Shown: positions 34,043 through 42,438 of the stretch, piece after piece | Numbering within the stretch: the stretch's first letter is position 1 | How the letters are laid out: every line of letters starts with the position of its first letter | DNA from: Flavobacterium sp. LC2016-01 | GTDB lineage: Bacteria > Bacteroidota > Bacteroidia > Flavobacteriales > Flavobacteriaceae | Assembly: GCF_009711135.1 (NCBI RefSeq) | Contig: NZ_WMIC01000012.1 | Coordinates: forward strand, 62,001 to 126,000 | Direction: 5' to 3' | Length of the DNA: 64,000 nt | The notes under the pieces: generated by a model | What the model was told of the DNA's origin: nothing | The model's input: only the letters and a program-made list of their open reading frames with translations | The model's database searches: none | Made by a program: the position numbers and the translations under genes

Positions 34043-35479
34043 TTAATTTCTATTCAGTGGAAGAGATTTTGAAAATATCGCTTTGTTTATAATTGGATTT
34101 CCAGCACTTTGATCCATAAAACCGTCTGTAAATTTGCGCATGATGTAGCTTTTTGAAACCGTGTCGTAATATCCTAGAATATAAAAATTGGTTACTTTCA
34201 GAATACTGACCATTGCTATATTTCTGCTGGTACTTATAAAATAATTTAGATTATCAATTGCTAAAGGTTCAATCTGATTATCCTTTATAAACTCAAAATC
34301 AGAATTTAATGCCGTATCAAAAAATACCATTTTGCTTGCATTTTGAACATTATTAAAACCGTCACCATAATTTACACTCAGAGACTGATAGGAAGCAAAT
34401 CCGCCAAAAGTAACAAACGTATATTGTCTGTTTTTAAAAGCTGAAAGTGTTGCGTTTACGGTCGATAATTGTTTTAGGAATTTGGCAGTTGTTTTTAATT
34501 TCTGAGGTTTTTCGCCATTTACCTGTAAAAACATAGGTGAATTTTTAAAAGTGATCGTGTCGTTTTTTGAAACCGAAATATTTTTTAAGCTTTTGCCAGA
34601 CTCAAAATCTTTCAAGCTGAACAGAAGTTGTTCGCTGTTTGCACTAATTTGATAGAGCTTATTTTCCAGATAAAAAGAGTTGGTCGTTTTTTGTGACAAT
34701 TGAGTGTCAGGTGTATCAAAAATTTTCTCCATAACCTCATTAGTCTGCATATTTAGACTAAAAGTTTGAGTACGTTTTGTGTTGTAATCAAATGTTAGAA
34801 TAATTCGGTCGTCCAAAACATACATTTTGCTTTTCTTTTCAGTTTTGTCCAAAGCAGAAAAATCGTCAGTTTCCATTTTTTCAATCGGGTAGTGGTACTG
34901 AACAAGTGCGCTGAAAGAAACAGCTTGACCTCTTTCATTTTGAAAAGAAAATGGAGTGAAATTGAACATTTTTATTTCACATTTATCATTTTTAAATTCA
35001 AATAAAAGCAAATGTTCTTGATCTTTTTCTTTGGAAAGAACATAAAAGGTATTGTTTTTTTGGAAAGATGTAATAATATTTCCTGTATTTGCCGGAAAAT
35101 CAAAACTTAAAGCATTTGATGTTTTTGTCTGCAGATTGTATTTTATTATTCGGACATTTTTGCGATTGTCTGAACCCCAATAAAGTGTCGGGTTTCCATC
35201 TTCGCTAAAGCTATATCCCATCATATCTCTCTTTTGCTCTCCTCTAAGAGTATCTGTGAATTGATTTGCAAGAAACAGGGATTTATTATATTTTAAAATA
35301 TTGATGGTTCTATTGTCAGATGCAAAAACATATACTTCATGAGTTTTTACATTTTCAGCATTTATAAGCTGGCCATTTTCTGACGGCTTATTCAAATTTA
35401 GAACAGAAGAATTTAATATAGTCTGGCTTAACAATATGGATTGAGAAAGCAGAAAGCAGAAAAGCAATAATTTTTTCAT
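34043..35479 (-). CDS. Exported protein of unknown function, paralogue 1 of 3
   Basis: Start set at the signal peptide (MKKLLLFCFLLSQSILLSQ); the longest ORF adds 28 implausible residues. About 478 residues. No known family was recognised, but it is clearly homologous to the proteins at 36903-38285 and 40832-42307. Shared blocks are GYSFSEDGNPTLYW, a TFKNSP segment, FLKQLS, and the C-terminal LGYYD...RKFTDG. The sequence is beta-rich with repeated strand-turn blocks, which may mean a propeller, though this was not proved. It sits downstream of ompA and the other copy on the same strand. Confidence 0.78.
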   Translation of the reverse strand: MKKLLLFCFLLSQSILLSQTILNSSVLNLNKPSENGQLINAENVKTHEVYVFASDNRTINILKYNKSLFLANQFTDTLRGEQKRDMMGYSFSEDGNPTLYWGSDNRKNVRIIKYNLQTKTSNALSFDFPANTGNIITSFQKNNTFYVLSKEKDQEHLLLFEFKNDKCEIKMFNFTPFSFQNERGQAVSFSALVQYHYPIEKMETDDFSALDKTEKKSKMYVLDDRIILTFDYNTKRTQTFSLNMQTNEVMEKIFDTPDTQLSQKTTNSFYLENKLYQISANSEQLLFSLKDFESGKSLKNISVSKNDTITFKNSPMFLQVNGEKPQKLKTTAKFLKQLSTVNATLSAFKNRQYTFVTFGGFASYQSLSVNYGDGFNNVQNASKMVFFDTALNSDFEFIKDNQIEPLAIDNLNYFISTSRNIAMVSILKVTNFYILGYYDTVSKSYIMRKFTDGFMDQSAGNPIINKAIFSKSLPLNRN

Positions 35480-35583
35480 TAGGATTTGGTCGGATATATT
35501 TTCAAAATTAATGAAATAAAATGATTTTTTACAGAAGGAAAAATGCAGAAAGCAAAGAGACATTTTTTTGTCTTCTAAATCAT

Positions 35584-35624
35584 AAAAAAAAGCCCCAAAG
35601 AAATTTCTTTGAGGCTTTTTTTTT
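35584..35624 (-). terminator. Terminator after ompA
   Basis: GCCTCAAAGAAA pairs with TTTCTTTGGGGC on the minus strand, with T runs at both ends. It ends transcription from the OmpA gene. Confidence 0.8.
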
Positions 35625-35638
35625 GAACTATAAAGAGA

Positions 35639-36775
35639 TTATTTTACTCTGAAAGTAACTCTTCTAGCTAATCTTCTAGCTTCTTCTGACTCTTTTTGGA
35701 TTGAATTATCAGCTCCTTCAGAGATAACATTTAATCTTGAAGATGAAATACCAGCTTTTTCTAAAATGGTTTTCACATTCGTAGCTCTTGTATTGGCTAA
35801 CTTATTGTTATAATCAGAGCTTCCTACCTGATCTGCGTGACCAACAATATCAATTGATGCAGATGGATTTTTTCTTAAATAAGATAAAATAACATCAATC
35901 GCCGATGTTGAAGCTTCAATTGGAGTTGCTTTGTTAAAGTCAAAATAAACACTGTAGTATTTGTCGTTGATCATTTCTTTAACAACATCTTTGTCAGCCA
36001 CAACTGTGTTTGTTACTGGCTTTTCTACAATTACTTGTTTTTCTGGAGCTTTTTTAATTTGCTCTTCAAGACCCGCTACTTTGTTTTCTAAAGCTGCAAT
36101 ATCAGCATTATCAGACATTACAACCCAGTCCGCATGTTTTGTGTTTTTTCCTAAGTAAACTTGTAAACCAACAGTTCCGTTAAAAAGCAAACCAGAAAAC
36201 CCTCTGTTTGCAGTTGCAGCAGCTCCATCAAAAGTATGATCTTGGTACGCATTTAAAATAGTGCTCATGTCAGCCGTCAAAGCAACTCTGTCAGTTAATC
36301 TCACTTGCCCAGTCAACCCTGCAATTGCATTTCCAATTCGGTCTCTTACGTGATAATCTTTGTTCTCTAATTGAGCAACTCCAAAACCTGCATGTGCTAA
36401 TAAACCAAATGTATTCGTCCATGTTTCAAAATTCATGATACGTCCTAAGTTTGCTACAGCCTGCAAGTCCACTCTGTAATATTTTGAATCAAAGGCAAGA
36501 GAGCTGTTTTTTTGCTCTGTTAAATCATTGTATCCAAAATCAGCTTTTAAACCAAACTTGTTATTAAGCATGTATCTTACTCCTAGATCTGCAGTAAAAG
36601 GACTGATTCTTGAGCTATAATAATTGCTTGAAGTAAATGGGCGCTGTGCTTTATTAAAACCGCCGTCAAGTTCTACAGACCATTTATTAAAGTTATCAGC
36701 AGTTTTTGTTTCTGTTTGTGCACTTACACGCATAATGCTTAGAGCAAATGCCAGAGTAATTACAATTTTTTTCAT
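35639..36775 (-). CDS. OmpA-family outer membrane protein
   Basis: A 378-residue protein with signal peptide MKKIVITLAFALSIMRVSAQ. An eight-strand-like N-terminal barrel (about 25-200) is followed by a short coiled region (NKVAGLEEQIKKAPEK) and a C-terminal OmpA domain. That domain has YFDFNKATPI and the peptidoglycan-binding NKLANTRATNV loop with the conserved Asp and Arg, here in IVGHADQVGSSDYNN. It tethers the outer membrane to the wall. It is placed between two of the three unknown paralogues. Confidence 0.93.
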   Translation of the reverse strand: MKKIVITLAFALSIMRVSAQTETKTADNFNKWSVELDGGFNKAQRPFTSSNYYSSRISPFTADLGVRYMLNNKFGLKADFGYNDLTEQKNSSLAFDSKYYRVDLQAVANLGRIMNFETWTNTFGLLAHAGFGVAQLENKDYHVRDRIGNAIAGLTGQVRLTDRVALTADMSTILNAYQDHTFDGAAATANRGFSGLLFNGTVGLQVYLGKNTKHADWVVMSDNADIAALENKVAGLEEQIKKAPEKQVIVEKPVTNTVVADKDVVKEMINDKYYSVYFDFNKATPIEASTSAIDVILSYLRKNPSASIDIVGHADQVGSSDYNNKLANTRATNVKTILEKAGISSSRLNVISEGADNSIQKESEEARRLARRVTFRVK

Positions 36776-36902
36776 TGTTATTTGAGATTTTAAATTTGGC
36801 TCAAAAAAACAACGTATTGTAAGAATAATCGTCCCCTAAAAGTTATAATTATAGCAGAATAAGGTTAGTTGGATTTTCTTTCTTTTTTAGATAAAAATAG
36901 GA

Positions 36903-38285
36903 CTAATTATATCCATCTGTAAATTTGCGAAGAACGTATTGTTTCGTTTTTAAATCATAATAGCCTAAAACAAAATAATCTTTAAATTTTAAAATACTTT
37001 GCATTCTGATTTTTTGGTTTTTATCTATAAAATAGTAGATTTTGTCTGTTGCAAGCGGTTCTTGTTCGCTAGTGGTTATGTTAAAATTTTTATCCCAAAT
37101 GCTTTCAAAAAATACAGATGTGCTGTAAAAACTACTCGGGTTATTTCCATAAAAAATATTTTCTGGATTAGAAATTTCATAAGGATCAAAAATGGCTTTT
37201 TTAGCAACTCCTGCAATGGTTATAAAGATATTTTGCTGATTGTTAAAAACGGATAAACCTACTGTGCCATTTGATAATTGTTTTAAAAAAGAAGCTGTGT
37301 TTTTTAACTGTCTAGGTTTACTATTGTTTTTTTGAAACTGAAATGGTGAATTTTTGAAACGTATAGTATCGTTTTTAGCAACATCAAAATGCTTCATGAC
37401 TTGATCGGAATTATAATCTTTTATTTCGAATAAAAGTTGCTCTTCATTCGTATTAATTTGAAATAATTTATTGTCACGAAAAAAAGAATTAGATGTTTTA
37501 GGTGCTTTTTTGCCTAGAGGCTGTGGGAAATATTTTTCTTTTATTTCAAGAGTGCTTAAGTCTATATCAAATAATTGTGTGTTTTTAATATTGTTATCCA
37601 AAGTTAAAATGATTCTGTCCTTCAAAGGATATACTTTTAATTTTGAACTCGCTTTATATATTGAATTGTATTCATTCGGTTCCATTTTTTCTATTTGATT
37701 TTCTTTCAAAATTTGGCGAAAATTTAGATTTGTGGCATTGTTGTTTTGGAAATTAAATCTGCTGAAATCAAGTTCTTTTTGTTCTACTAATCCGTTTTTA
37801 AAAATATACAAAATAAGTTTTGACTGTGATTTGCTTTCAGCAAGCATGTAGAAAGAATTGTTGTTTTCATATTCTGCCCGAAGAGTTTGTGTTTTGGTAG
37901 GGAATAAAAACATAAGGGCTTTTGATCTTTTGTCTTCAAAATAATATTTAATTATTGTGATAATGCTGCCATCTCCAGAACTCCAATATAAAGTGGGATT
38001 TCCATCTTCGCTAAAGCTGTAGCCAATTAAAAGTGTATCCTCGGTGTATTCAGGTGAAAAAGTAAATTTATCTTTTAAAAATAAGGCGCTATTGTATTTT
38101 AAAATTGTAAGTTCCTTGTCTGTTCGTGCAAAAACAAATACTTCATTTGTTGCATGATTTGCTGCAGTCAAGATCTGAGCAGATTTTAATTCTTTAGAAA
38201 AATTTAAAGGATAAGAAGTTAATACCGTTTGACTTAATAAAACGGTATTATAAAATACAGCTAATAAAAGGTAGATTTGTTTCAT
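36903..38285 (-). CDS. Exported protein of unknown function, paralogue 2 of 3
   Basis: A 460-residue protein with signal peptide MKQIYLLLAVFYNTVLLSQ. It shares the blocks GYSFSEDGNPTLYW, RFKNSPFQFQ, FLKQLS and the C-terminal LGYYDLKTKQYVLRKFTDG with the copy at 34043; identity in those blocks is high. The function is unknown. The two copies flank ompA, which points to tandem duplication around it, but nothing shows a functional link. Confidence 0.78.
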   Translation of the reverse strand: MKQIYLLLAVFYNTVLLSQTVLTSYPLNFSKELKSAQILTAANHATNEVFVFARTDKELTILKYNSALFLKDKFTFSPEYTEDTLLIGYSFSEDGNPTLYWSSGDGSIITIIKYYFEDKRSKALMFLFPTKTQTLRAEYENNNSFYMLAESKSQSKLILYIFKNGLVEQKELDFSRFNFQNNNATNLNFRQILKENQIEKMEPNEYNSIYKASSKLKVYPLKDRIILTLDNNIKNTQLFDIDLSTLEIKEKYFPQPLGKKAPKTSNSFFRDNKLFQINTNEEQLLFEIKDYNSDQVMKHFDVAKNDTIRFKNSPFQFQKNNSKPRQLKNTASFLKQLSNGTVGLSVFNNQQNIFITIAGVAKKAIFDPYEISNPENIFYGNNPSSFYSTSVFFESIWDKNFNITTSEQEPLATDKIYYFIDKNQKIRMQSILKFKDYFVLGYYDLKTKQYVLRKFTDGYN

Positions 38286-38322
38286 GTGTTTTTACGCACA
38301 AAAAGCATTCCAATTTTATTTT

Positions 38323-38952
38323 TTAGATGTTCATCAATTCTTGAAAATGATCTACAAATTGACCCAAATGTAATCCATCCATTAATCCATGATGAACATA
38401 TACAGCCATTGAGATCGTTCTTTTGCCTGTTTCAGAAACCATCATTTTGCCAAAAGAAACTTTTGGACAGCTGTCTGGAAAAGTAAAACTTCGGGCGTGA
38501 GTAAGTGATGTAAAGTTTAACCATGGAATGGCTGAAAAATGAATCAAATTATCATCATTAAATTCCCTTGTAAATAGTCCGGTTGTGTTTTGAATACGTT
38601 CAATTTCGGCTAAAGCATTTTGTTTGAAGATGTCAAAATCAGGATTGTATTCGATTAAAGAAAACCCGAAAGTTCCGTCTTCACGCCCAATAGTTGCTGA
38701 TGCATCAATACGATCATTAACATATATTTTGCCTTCAGCAATTCGGTATTTAAAATTTTCAACCGAATTTACAGCGACTAATGTTTTATGCAGGTAATAA
38801 ATAAAAAAAGAAACATTCAGTTCTTTGGCGCTTTGATAAGCTTTAGTACAATCTATTTCGACTGTTGCGCCAAAAAAAGGTTCTTCCATTCTGCTGAAAT
38901 GGGCAAAATGTTCTTTTCTGTTCCAGTTTTCTAGGTCTAAAAGTGTTTTCAT
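38323..38952 (-). CDS. Chloramphenicol acetyltransferase-like protein (CatA fold)
   Basis: A 209-residue, full-length CAT-fold acetyltransferase. The catalytic His lies in VHHGLMDGLHLG near residue 190, matching the HHxxxDG motif. WNRKEHFAHF and SFTFPDSCPK are typical of the family. Real chloramphenicol resistance is not certain, since many Bacteroidota members are of unknown substrate. It overlaps the HAD gene stop by one base (38952). Confidence 0.88.
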   Translation of the reverse strand: MKTLLDLENWNRKEHFAHFSRMEEPFFGATVEIDCTKAYQSAKELNVSFFIYYLHKTLVAVNSVENFKYRIAEGKIYVNDRIDASATIGREDGTFGFSLIEYNPDFDIFKQNALAEIERIQNTTGLFTREFNDDNLIHFSAIPWLNFTSLTHARSFTFPDSCPKVSFGKMMVSETGKRTISMAVYVHHGLMDGLHLGQFVDHFQELMNI

Positions 38953-39659
38953 TATATTAAATTAGGAACAACTTGGGTGATGTTTTCAAATGAACTAAAA
39001 TGTTCATGTTCTACTTTGTGATTGATTTTTTCGTGTTCCCAAGTGGTGTGAAACGGAATATGAACCGCATAACCGCCAATTCCTAATACTGGAAGAACAT
39101 CTGATTTTAGCGAATTTCCGATCATCAAAAATTCATGTGCCTGAATGTCTAAACGGCCCAAAAGTTTTTCATAATCGATTTCCTGTTTGTCTGACATTAC
39201 TTCGATATGATGGAAATAATGCCCTAAACCAGAACGGTGCAATTTACTGTGCTGATCTTTTAAATCGCCTTTTGTGGCAACAACAAGTTTATATTTTCCG
39301 TGTAAAGCTTGTAACGTTTCTTCGATTCCGTCCAAAAGTTCAATTGGTTTTTCAAGAAGTTCTTTTCCGTATTGAATGATTTTTTCAATGACCTCCATTG
39401 GAATTGTATTATTCGAAATATTCATCGCCGCTTCAATCATCGACAGTATATAACCTTTTATTCCGTAACCGTATAAAGGCAAATTTGCAATTTCAATTTT
39501 GAATAATTCCTGCGAAATGCCTTGATGCGAAAGATAATCTTCCATTAAAGCACAAAATTTATGTTCAGTTTCTTGAAAATAAGGTTCGTTTACAAACAAA
39601 GTATCATCGGCATCAAATGCGATTACTTTTAAATTTGGTATTTTGTTTTTATGTAACAT
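38952..39659 (-). CDS. HAD-superfamily hydrolase
   Basis: A 235-residue phosphatase-like HAD protein. Motif I is FDADDTLFVNE (nucleophile Asp and general acid Asp), motif II/III lies around TKGDLKDQHSKL, and motif IV MIGNSLKSDVLPV carries the metal-binding Asp. The cap is helical. Substrate unknown. Overlaps the CAT-like gene by one base, so both are one transcript. Confidence 0.87.
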   Translation of the reverse strand: MLHKNKIPNLKVIAFDADDTLFVNEPYFQETEHKFCALMEDYLSHQGISQELFKIEIANLPLYGYGIKGYILSMIEAAMNISNNTIPMEVIEKIIQYGKELLEKPIELLDGIEETLQALHGKYKLVVATKGDLKDQHSKLHRSGLGHYFHHIEVMSDKQEIDYEKLLGRLDIQAHEFLMIGNSLKSDVLPVLGIGGYAVHIPFHTTWEHEKINHKVEHEHFSSFENITQVVPNLI

Positions 39660-39859
39660 GGTGTTTTTTGTTTCAGGTTTTAGGTTTTCTTTGTTTCAGG
39701 TTTTTTTCTGCAAATTGACTTTTTTTCGCCACGAATTCACGAATTAAACTAATTTTTTTTCTGCTTGATCTGTAAAATCTGCGGGAAACTTTTTACCACG
39801 AATTTCGCAAATTATCAGCGTAAACCCGTTTAACCCGTTAAAATCTGTGAGCCGATTTT
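39660..39859. repeat. Repeat-like A/T-rich gap between HAD and EamA genes
   Basis: The 200 bp hold word-like runs (TTTCAGGTTT twice, CACGAATT three times, TAACCCGTT/TAAACCCGTT, AAATCTG) typical of the intergenic repeats in this window. No ORF or RNA seen. Confidence 0.5.
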
Positions 39860-40744
39860 TTACTTCGAAAACAACCTTTTCAAAGAAATTGTCTTGTCGT
39901 AAAAAGTAATTCTAATTCCGAAAAGCAGAATGATGCCGCCAAAAACCATTTGTAAAGTTATTTTTTCTTCTAAAAACAACCAAGCTAAAATTGAAGTAAT
40001 TACCGCTTGACTCAATAAACTCAGTGAAACTCTCGTTGCACGCATATGCTGCGTTGCATAACTGATCGAAAGCCAAGCACACAATTGACAAATGACGGCC
40101 TGCAAAATCAATACAAACCAGCCTGTATTCGAAAACCCTGTAAAAGGTTCGTTTAAGGAATAACAAAGAATTCCTAAATAAATACTTGAAGCTGACAAAC
40201 TGATGGTCATAAACGACAAAACATCAACTTCTGAAAGCACATTTTTACTGACCAAAAGATAAATCGAATATAAGATTCCGGATAAAACCGCAAACAGAAA
40301 AGCCTGGTCAAAATTCAAATCAATAAAAAATTCAAAGCCAACCAAAGTCACCATTCCGAATAAAGAAACAATAGTTCCGATCCAGAAATTCGTTGCCGGT
40401 TTTGATTTCAAAAATAAGAAAGAGCCTATTCCGACCCAAACCGGAGATAAATTTGTCAACAAAGAGGCCTGAGTCGCGCTCGAATCCTGAATGGCAATAT
40501 TCCAAACCGCAACATCCGAAGAAAATAATACACCGCAAAGCATTGCCAAAAGTGTAAATTTTAGACTAGGAAGTTTAAAATTTTTACTCAAAAAGGTATA
40601 AGGCAAAAGCAAAATTAAGGCAAAGAACATTCGGTAAAAAGCCGAAATTAATCCTGGCGTTAAGCGTAATTTGACCAATATTGGAAAAATCGAAATGCAG
40701 AGTATACCGCAGATTAAAGCTAATCTTGGTTTGGTGAGTTTCAT
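39860..40744 (-). CDS. EamA/DMT-family transporter
   Basis: Inner-membrane drug/metabolite transporter, 294 residues with ten TM segments as two EamA halves. The ATG at 40744 (MKLTKPRLALICG) was preferred to a 12-codon extension. The first EamA half includes PGLISAFYRMFFAL; the second ends with LLFGIRITF. Substrate unknown. The upstream neighbour on the same strand, paralogue 3, ends 87 bp away. Confidence 0.86.
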   Translation of the reverse strand: MKLTKPRLALICGILCISIFPILVKLRLTPGLISAFYRMFFALILLLPYTFLSKNFKLPSLKFTLLAMLCGVLFSSDVAVWNIAIQDSSATQASLLTNLSPVWVGIGSFLFLKSKPATNFWIGTIVSLFGMVTLVGFEFFIDLNFDQAFLFAVLSGILYSIYLLVSKNVLSEVDVLSFMTISLSASSIYLGILCYSLNEPFTGFSNTGWFVLILQAVICQLCAWLSISYATQHMRATRVSLSLLSQAVITSILAWLFLEEKITLQMVFGGIILLFGIRITFYDKTISLKRLFSK

Positions 40745-40831
40745 TTTTGTTTTGTTTTTTAGCTTTCGAAAGCAAATCATCGAAAGAAAAGCTTAGAGTT
40801 TTTAGTTTAAAACTTTAATTGAATACTTATA

Positions 40832-42307
40832 TTATTCAGTAAAACTAAAAATCTGATATTTTTTATTTGTTTTATTATAGTTTCCCAAGTATAAACTCTT
40901 GTTGAACTTGAAAAGTATTAAATCTTTATATATGCTTTTTGTAAAGAATGAAACACTTTCGTGAATATTTTTATCTTCTTCAAGGAAGATTCTAGCTTTG
41001 TCAAAAGCTGATTTTTTTACTTCACCCTTAACATGATTAAAATTAGAATCAAATAGACAGTTGGTGTAAAGTACAATTTTATCTGTATAAGAGATCAAAT
41101 TTTCCACTGTATAACTTCCATAATAAATTGGTACCATACCGCCAGCGCCGACTCCAATACCTGAAACTCCCATTCCGCCACCGCCACTAGCATGAGATTT
41201 ATCTACAGAACTTCCTATTGCGGTATAATAGATTCCATTTAAGTTATAACACGATATACTTGGAAAGTTATGGATTTTGCGTAAAAACTTCTCTGTGTTT
41301 TCAATATTTTTTTGATTAAGAATACCGTCACTTTCCTGAAAAAAATCAGAGTTTTTAAAGTCTATTTCCTGATCATGTAAAGCCTTATATTCTTTAATCT
41401 TGTTGCCATTCAAATCACTTATTGTAATGAACAAAACAAAAGCATTGGTTTTTATCTGAAGAATTTTATTGTCAATCAAAAATGAATTCGATTTAAATAT
41501 TAATGAGCCATATTCTCCTCTCTGAGTTTTTGGCTGCGCAATAGATTTAAGTTCTGATGTGAAATCTTGAGAATTAATTCGTAAAACTTGGGTTGCGTTT
41601 GTGGTATTATCCATTGTAAAAATAATTTCATTGGGACTATAAGTATAAATTTTATATCTTTTAGTACTCAATGCCAGTGATGGCGGACTATCATTTGCTA
41701 CCTTCTGAAAAGAGGGCTCTGAAGATTCATCTGTTAAAACAGTGTATAAATTTTCAGGATTACCATACATATTTTTGAATTCCAAATGAGATAAGTCTAC
41801 GGTCTTTTCATTTAAATTACCTTTATTGTCAGAAATATAAAATTTTAAAATGCTCGTGTTTTTGACAATTGTAATAAGATAAAAGACATTATTTATTGTA
41901 AGCTCTTTGATTATCTTTTCTTTTTTTAAATCTAAACTTATAGAAGTTGTTTTGATTTCTTTTGTTGCAAAATTAAAGTATTGAGAGTTGATTTTTTTTC
42001 TGTCTTCGGATCCCCAAAAAACAAAATAATCGTTTTCATTCTGAGAGTATCCAATAATTTCGTCATAGATTTTTTCAGGTCTTGCTGAAGACAGAGAATC
42101 TTTTATTTCAAATTTTTCGTCGAATCGTATAGCAGTGACTTTCTCTTTATCGTTCAAAAACAGAATAACTTCTTTTTTGTTTTCATTAACTACCTGAAAA
42201 AAATCTCTTTTCTTTTCCATTACCAAATCAAACTCTTTTACAATTTCTTGAGAAAAAGAAATATAGTTGTTTAAAAATAACAGAATAAATAGTAGTTTTT
42301 TTGCCAT
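40832..42307 (-). CDS. Exported protein of unknown function, paralogue 3 of 3, with Gly-rich insert
   Basis: Start set at the signal peptide (MAKKLLFILLFLNNYISFSQ), 36 codons inside the longest ORF. About 491 residues. Weaker member of the family at 34043 and 36903: it keeps IGYSQNENDYFVFW, a FKNSDFFQ block, FLRKI and the end YLGNYNKTNKKYQIFSF. It has a unique glycine-rich insert (ASGGGGMGVSGIGVGAGGM, about residues 395-415). Function unknown; metG follows upstream. Confidence 0.75.
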   Translation of the reverse strand: MAKKLLFILLFLNNYISFSQEIVKEFDLVMEKKRDFFQVVNENKKEVILFLNDKEKVTAIRFDEKFEIKDSLSSARPEKIYDEIIGYSQNENDYFVFWGSEDRKKINSQYFNFATKEIKTTSISLDLKKEKIIKELTINNVFYLITIVKNTSILKFYISDNKGNLNEKTVDLSHLEFKNMYGNPENLYTVLTDESSEPSFQKVANDSPPSLALSTKRYKIYTYSPNEIIFTMDNTTNATQVLRINSQDFTSELKSIAQPKTQRGEYGSLIFKSNSFLIDNKILQIKTNAFVLFITISDLNGNKIKEYKALHDQEIDFKNSDFFQESDGILNQKNIENTEKFLRKIHNFPSISCYNLNGIYYTAIGSSVDKSHASGGGGMGVSGIGVGAGGMVPIYYGSYTVENLISYTDKIVLYTNCLFDSNFNHVKGEVKKSAFDKARIFLEEDKNIHESVSFFTKSIYKDLILFKFNKSLYLGNYNKTNKKYQIFSFTE

Positions 42308-42438
42308 TTGAAAGAGGTGAATTAATTTATTTTTTGACGAATATCTGATTTTTTGGAGACTTATGAAATGTTTATAAAGCAAAAAGCGTGAATCAATTAA
42401 TATAAACTGATTCACGCGATTATAAAGTATATAAATTT

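Noticed and set aside
34043..35563. Longer N-terminus for the first exported paralogue
   Set aside because: The extension gives an aromatic leader without signal character; the internal ATG begins a clean signal peptide that matches the other two copies.
38323..38952. True chloramphenicol resistance gene
   Set aside because: CAT fold and active-site His are present, but chromosomal Bacteroidota members often have other substrates; no mobile-element signs nearby.
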